From assembly GCA_022570975.1 (NCBI GenBank), contig JACZYS010000009.1, forward strand, positions 6,362-23,326: 16,965 nucleotides of DNA, read 5' to 3'. The stretch is from Candidatus Zixiibacteriota bacterium (GTDB lineage Bacteria > Zixibacteria > MSB-5A5 > GN15 > FEB-12). The notes beneath the pieces are model-generated. The model saw only the letters and a list, made by a program, of their open reading frames with translations, had not been told where the DNA came from and searched no databases. The translations under genes and the position numbers were made by a program. Shown here one piece after another: positions 14,623 to 16,965 of this stretch (position 1 is its first letter; each line of letters starts with the position of its first letter).

Positions 14623-15606
14623 TTATGCCACCCTGGCGGTTGTAAATTTTACCATTTGAGCCAGAGATTCATAATAAATTGAATTTTCTGCTTTTGAGAT
14701 ACCACCAAACCCCTGTTCGCATAGCTCATCTGCTTTCTTATAGGCATAGGCAATGCCGCCGGTCTCAGTGATAAACTTGTTAACTTTTTCAAACGATTCC
14801 CGGTTATCTTTTTTTTCCAGAACTTTTATAATTTCTCTGCGGCTTGAGTCATTTACCTGTTTGAGTGAATATATTAAAGGGAGGGTAACTCTGCCGTTCA
14901 TAACATCAATTCCCGGCTCTTTACCAGTCTGTTCAGCATCGCCAACAAAATCAAGCAGATCATCGGCAATCTGGAAAGCTATCCCAATTTTTTCTCCAAA
15001 ATCAGAATAGAGCGCCCGTTCTTTTTCACCCCTGTTTCCCAAAATCGGTCCGGTCTCACAGGAAACATTGAACAAAGAAGCGGTTTTGTCGGCTATTACA
15101 GAAAGATATTCATCTTCGGAAAGGGCATAGTTACCGGTATCTTCAATTTGCCTTAATTCGCCAACCGAAACTCTTTCCGTTGCCTGTGAAATTGCCCTCA
15201 TCAAGTCAATTGACTTGGTCTCAACCATTATTCTAAATGCTTTGGCAAATAAATAATCGCCCATCAAAACAGAGATAAGATTTGTCCATTGTGAATTTAC
15301 TGTCTCCTGTCCTCTTCTTAGTTCTGATTCATCAACAACATCATCATGAAGCAGCGTGGCCGTATGAATTAATTCAATCGCTAAAGATGCTTCAACTGAA
15401 TGTTCGGTAAAATTATCACCGGCCCTTGATGACAAAAAGAGGAAAACCGGTCTTATTCTTTTCCCTCTTGATTTCAGCAGATGTCTGGCAATGGAAGTTA
15501 CAAGCGGAGAATCTCCTTTGAGATAATCATTCAGACGGTTTTTGAACTCATCCAAGTCAGCCTGTATTGGCTCTGTATATTCTTTTAACTTTGTAATATC
15601 TAACAC
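14623..15606 (-). CDS. Long-chain trans-polyprenyl diphosphate synthase
   Basis: The 327-aa all-helical enzyme condenses isopentenyl diphosphate onto an allylic primer; the likely product is the side chain of menaquinone or ubiquinone. Motifs seen: SRGKRIRP (46-53), the first aspartate-rich motif LLHDDVVDES with DDVVD at 88-92, the RRG after it, GDYLFAKAF (116-124), DKTASLF (173-179) and the second aspartate-rich motif DDLLD (215-219). The residue five places before the first motif is Ala83. A small residue there favours long products in this family, against Phe/Tyr in farnesyl or geranylgeranyl synthases. The exact chain length (octaprenyl, heptaprenyl or other) cannot be told. A TTGACA and a dyad lie in the 126-bp upstream gap. 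Confidence 0.93.
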   Translation of the reverse strand: MLDITKLKEYTEPIQADLDEFKNRLNDYLKGDSPLVTSIARHLLKSRGKRIRPVFLFLSSRAGDNFTEHSVEASLAIELIHTATLLHDDVVDESELRRGQETVNSQWTNLISVLMGDYLFAKAFRIMVETKSIDLMRAISQATERVSVGELRQIEDTGNYALSEDEYLSVIADKTASLFNVSCETGPILGNRGEKERALYSDFGEKIGIAFQIADDLLDFVGDAEQTGKEPGIDVMNGRVTLPLIYSLKQVNDSSRREIIKVLEKKDNRESFEKVNKFITETGGIAYAYKKADELCEQGFGGISKAENSIYYESLAQMVKFTTARVA

Positions 15607-15644
15607 ATCAAAATCTTTTTTATTAGACCTATCTTACTTATAAG

Positions 15645-15695
15645 AAAGTATTTTTATAGTTGCTGTTTGTCAATCCAAATTATTTACAATTTGGA
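15645..15695 (-). promoter_or_regulatory. Possible promoter/operator region of the polyprenyl synthase gene
   Basis: On the minus strand a perfect TTGACA (15668-15673) is followed after 17 nt by a weak TACTTT (15645-15650). Immediately upstream, TCCAAATT (15674-15681) and AATTTGGA (15688-15695) are a perfect 8-bp dyad with a 6-nt spacer. No T-tract follows it on the minus strand, so it is more likely a protein site than a terminator. The weak -10 lowers confidence. Confidence 0.35.
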
Positions 15696-15732
15696 CCTAA
15701 TCTTTGGCGGTATTTTCCTGCACAATGGGGCA

Positions 15733-16563
15733 TTAGTTTCGATCAGTTGGCTGATTTAGTATCTTGTTTAACTTTTCTCTGTATATCTCATCAGAATAAT
15801 ATTCTCTATCATTATGCCCACCGGAAAGTTCATAAAATTCTTTTGGACTAATTGCAGCCTCATAAAGGTTTACCCCTAATTGAAAGGGAATTATTTCATC
15901 TTCCGGAGAATGACCGACGAGAACCGGGCAATTTATCTTCTTAATTTTTATTGAAGAATCAAATTTATATTTCATCAATAAGCCGACCGGAAGATATGGG
16001 AACGATTTTTTTGCAATATCTAAAGAAGAATTAAATGATGACTCCACTACCAAGCCCCCACATTTAACCTGGGCGGCTAAATCAACGGCAACGGCTCCAC
16101 CCAGAGACCTGCCAAAAATGATGATCTCTGTCGGAGACATTTTTTTCTCATGTATCAGAAACTCATAACATAGCTTTGCGTCCTGATACATTTTCTCTTC
16201 CGATGGAACCCCGTCTGATTTGCCGTATCCTCGATAATCAAATAGCAAAATATTCAGGTCAAATTGCAACAGAAACTGAACCGTTTCTAATCTACCGGAA
16301 ATATTCCCGGCGTTACCATGACAGAAGATGATTGTTCTTTCAATTTGGTTTTCATTTGTAATTGGCGGCTCAAAATACCAGGCATTAATTTTTTCACCGT
16401 TGTCATGTTTGAGATATAGGTCCTGGTACTCAATATTTAATTCATCGGGGCTGATCTGGTGCTCTTTTGACGGATAAAAAAAGAGGCTGTCCTGACTGAA
16501 ATAAACATATATAAGAATGGCCAGATAAAAGACGACAAATGAAATGATAATCCAGTAAAGCAT
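15733..16563 (-). CDS. Membrane-anchored alpha/beta hydrolase (BEM46/ABHD13-like)
   Basis: The 276-aa serine hydrolase has one N-terminal membrane segment (about 4-22). The order of motifs is characteristic: IIFCHGNAGNISGRL (78-92, oxyanion loop), LLFDYRGYGKSDG (106-118), the nucleophile elbow FGRSLGGA with Ser153, then Asp222 in HSPEDEIIP and His250 in SGGHND. This matches the BEM46/ABHD13-like group, in which substrates are mostly unknown. I chose ATG 16563. An in-frame TTG at 16599 would give 12 more residues but would start inside the guaA-derived sequence. No strong ribosome site precedes 16563. It starts 22 bp after the guaA stop on the same strand, which fits an ancestral guaA-hydrolase operon. 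Confidence 0.88.
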   Translation of the reverse strand: MLYWIIISFVVFYLAILIYVYFSQDSLFFYPSKEHQISPDELNIEYQDLYLKHDNGEKINAWYFEPPITNENQIERTIIFCHGNAGNISGRLETVQFLLQFDLNILLFDYRGYGKSDGVPSEEKMYQDAKLCYEFLIHEKKMSPTEIIIFGRSLGGAVAVDLAAQVKCGGLVVESSFNSSLDIAKKSFPYLPVGLLMKYKFDSSIKIKKINCPVLVGHSPEDEIIPFQLGVNLYEAAISPKEFYELSGGHNDREYYSDEIYREKLNKILNQPTDRN

Positions 16564-16585
16564 TTTTGAAATAATTAGTCTAATA

Positions 16586-16642
16586 TTATTCCCACTCAAT
16601 AGTTGCCGGTGGTTTTTGGCTAATGTCGTATAAAACGAAAGA
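16586..16642 (-). pseudogene. guaA: guaA 3'-end remnant, candidate attachment site (att copy)
   Basis: Read on the minus strand, 16586-16636 encodes VLYDISQKPPATIEWE followed by TAA, the signature C-terminus of GMP synthase (GuaA, normally about 510 aa). Only about 18 codons are open; an in-frame stop lies at 16646-16648, and the sequence beyond shows no GuaA similarity. A bare, well-conserved 3' end next to its expected downstream gene is what an element leaves when it integrates at the 3' end of guaA. The intact gene would then be at the far end of the element, beyond the right edge of the window. The alternative is a simple deletion of guaA. Confidence 0.75.
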
Positions 16643-16674
16643 TGTTTAAGTTAATAAGTAGGTATATGTATAAT

Positions 16675-16854
16675 ATGGAAACAATCACAATACCAAAACA
16701 AGAATATAATGAACTTTTGGAAGAAGTTGGTATATTGAGAAATAAGGATATGATGGGTGCTATTAAGGAAAGTATAGATGCCAAAAAAAAGAAACAAAAA
16801 GAGGAAGAAAACGTCTCGGCCATCTTCCACCAATTTGGATTTGCAGTACTATGA
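16675..16854 (+). CDS. Short antitoxin-like protein
   Basis: The 59-aa ORF starts METITIPKQEYNELLEEVGI. That opening is common in small antitoxins of type II toxin-antitoxin pairs: short beta strand, then an amphipathic helix. AIKESIDAKKKK follows. I prefer ATG 16675 over the in-frame ATG 16642, because the extra 11 residues would be read from the guaA-derived junction. The ribosome site is weak (GTAGGT). The C-terminus after the lysine run (QKEEENVSAIFHQFGFAVL) does not look like a known antitoxin tail and may be out of frame. No RelE/ParE-type toxin is readable downstream within the window. The cognate gene, if any, lies outside. Confidence 0.45.
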   Translation: METITIPKQEYNELLEEVGILRNKDMMGAIKESIDAKKKKQKEEENVSAIFHQFGFAVL

Positions 16855-16965
16855 CGATGAGAACTCGTGTTACTATACACACGAAGTGAGCGTAGAAACC
16901 GTAAAAGATTGGACAGATAAAATATTTGATTTCACACTGAATCTATTAAATGAGGAAAAGCCTCC
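16778..16965 (+). CDS. Hypothetical protein, N-terminal part (runs off the window)
   Basis: An ATG at 16778 with AAGGA (16765-16769) at 8-nt spacing opens a frame that stays open for 62 codons to the window edge. It starts with a very basic segment (MPKKRNKKRKKTSRP) and continues LDLQYYDDENSCYYTHEV and SVETVKDWTDKIFDFTLNLL, the latter helix-like. I do not recognise it. It overlaps the antitoxin-like ORF by 77 bp in another frame, which is unusual. Either one of the two is not translated as shown, or a one-base change in the A8 tract (16783-16790) separates what was once a single reading frame. Confidence 0.35.
   Translation, partial: MPKKRNKKRKKTSRPSSTNLDLQYYDDENSCYYTHEVSVETVKDWTDKIFDFTLNLLNEEKP

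Noticed and set aside
16564..16599. TTG 16599 as start of the alpha/beta hydrolase
   Set aside because: It would begin inside the guaA-derived coding end and adds a non-conserved tail. ATG 16563 places the membrane anchor at the N-terminus as expected.
16783..16790. Programmed -1 frameshift at the A8-G run
   Set aside because: The open downstream frame is +1 relative to the upstream one, so a -1 slip on this heptamer would not reach it.
16851..16889. ATG overlapping the antitoxin-like stop as the start of a toxin gene
   Set aside because: The frame closes after 12 codons.

Overview
The window looks like a chromosomal segment of a Gram-negative-type bacterium with about 40% G+C. A lipoprotein signal peptide, type II secretion/type IV pilus style pseudopilins and a long-chain polyprenyl synthase support this. 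The pseudopilin architecture, a DUF2480-like protein and a TPR lipoprotein suggest the FCB superphylum or a related candidate phylum. That placement is a low-confidence impression, because there is no rRNA or marker gene to test it. No tRNA, rRNA or CRISPR array was seen.

Layout. (1) Positions 1-4873 carry the vitamin B6 pair: pdxT (N-terminal part, cut by the window edge) and complete pdxS. They are separated by a TPR lipoprotein gene on the + strand and an AT-rich two-gene cassette, a three-Cys-motif partner protein (TcmP) plus a DUF5131/Gp37-Gp68 radical-SAM-like protein. (2) Positions 4919-6758 form an iron-sulfur locus: an Rrf2 regulator without cluster cysteines (minus strand), divergent from an A-type carrier, a half-length DUF2480-like protein and an Isc-type [2Fe-2S] ferredoxin. 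(3) Positions 6822-10740 hold a structured leader and four tandem paralogous GspG-like pseudopilins, two of them with an extra C-terminal module. (4) Positions 10750-12374 hold a saccharopine-dehydrogenase-like oxidoreductase and a 101-aa protein that is only a histidine-kinase phosphoacceptor domain. (5) Positions 12376-16563 are a minus-strand group: a VWA membrane protein, a polyprenyl diphosphate synthase and a membrane-anchored alpha/beta hydrolase. (6) Upstream of the hydrolase, 16586-16636 encodes exactly the conserved C-terminus of GMP synthase (GuaA) with no guaA gene around it. To its right lies different sequence with an antitoxin-like ORF and an unknown partial ORF. This reads as an attachment-site copy at the edge of an element integrated at the guaA 3' end.

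The points most worth following are the guaA-remnant boundary, the TcmP/DUF5131 cassette with an unusual leader (short ORF plus dyad), the modular pseudopilin array with its leader structures, and the stand-alone HisKA protein. All functions are inferred from recognised motifs; no database search was run.
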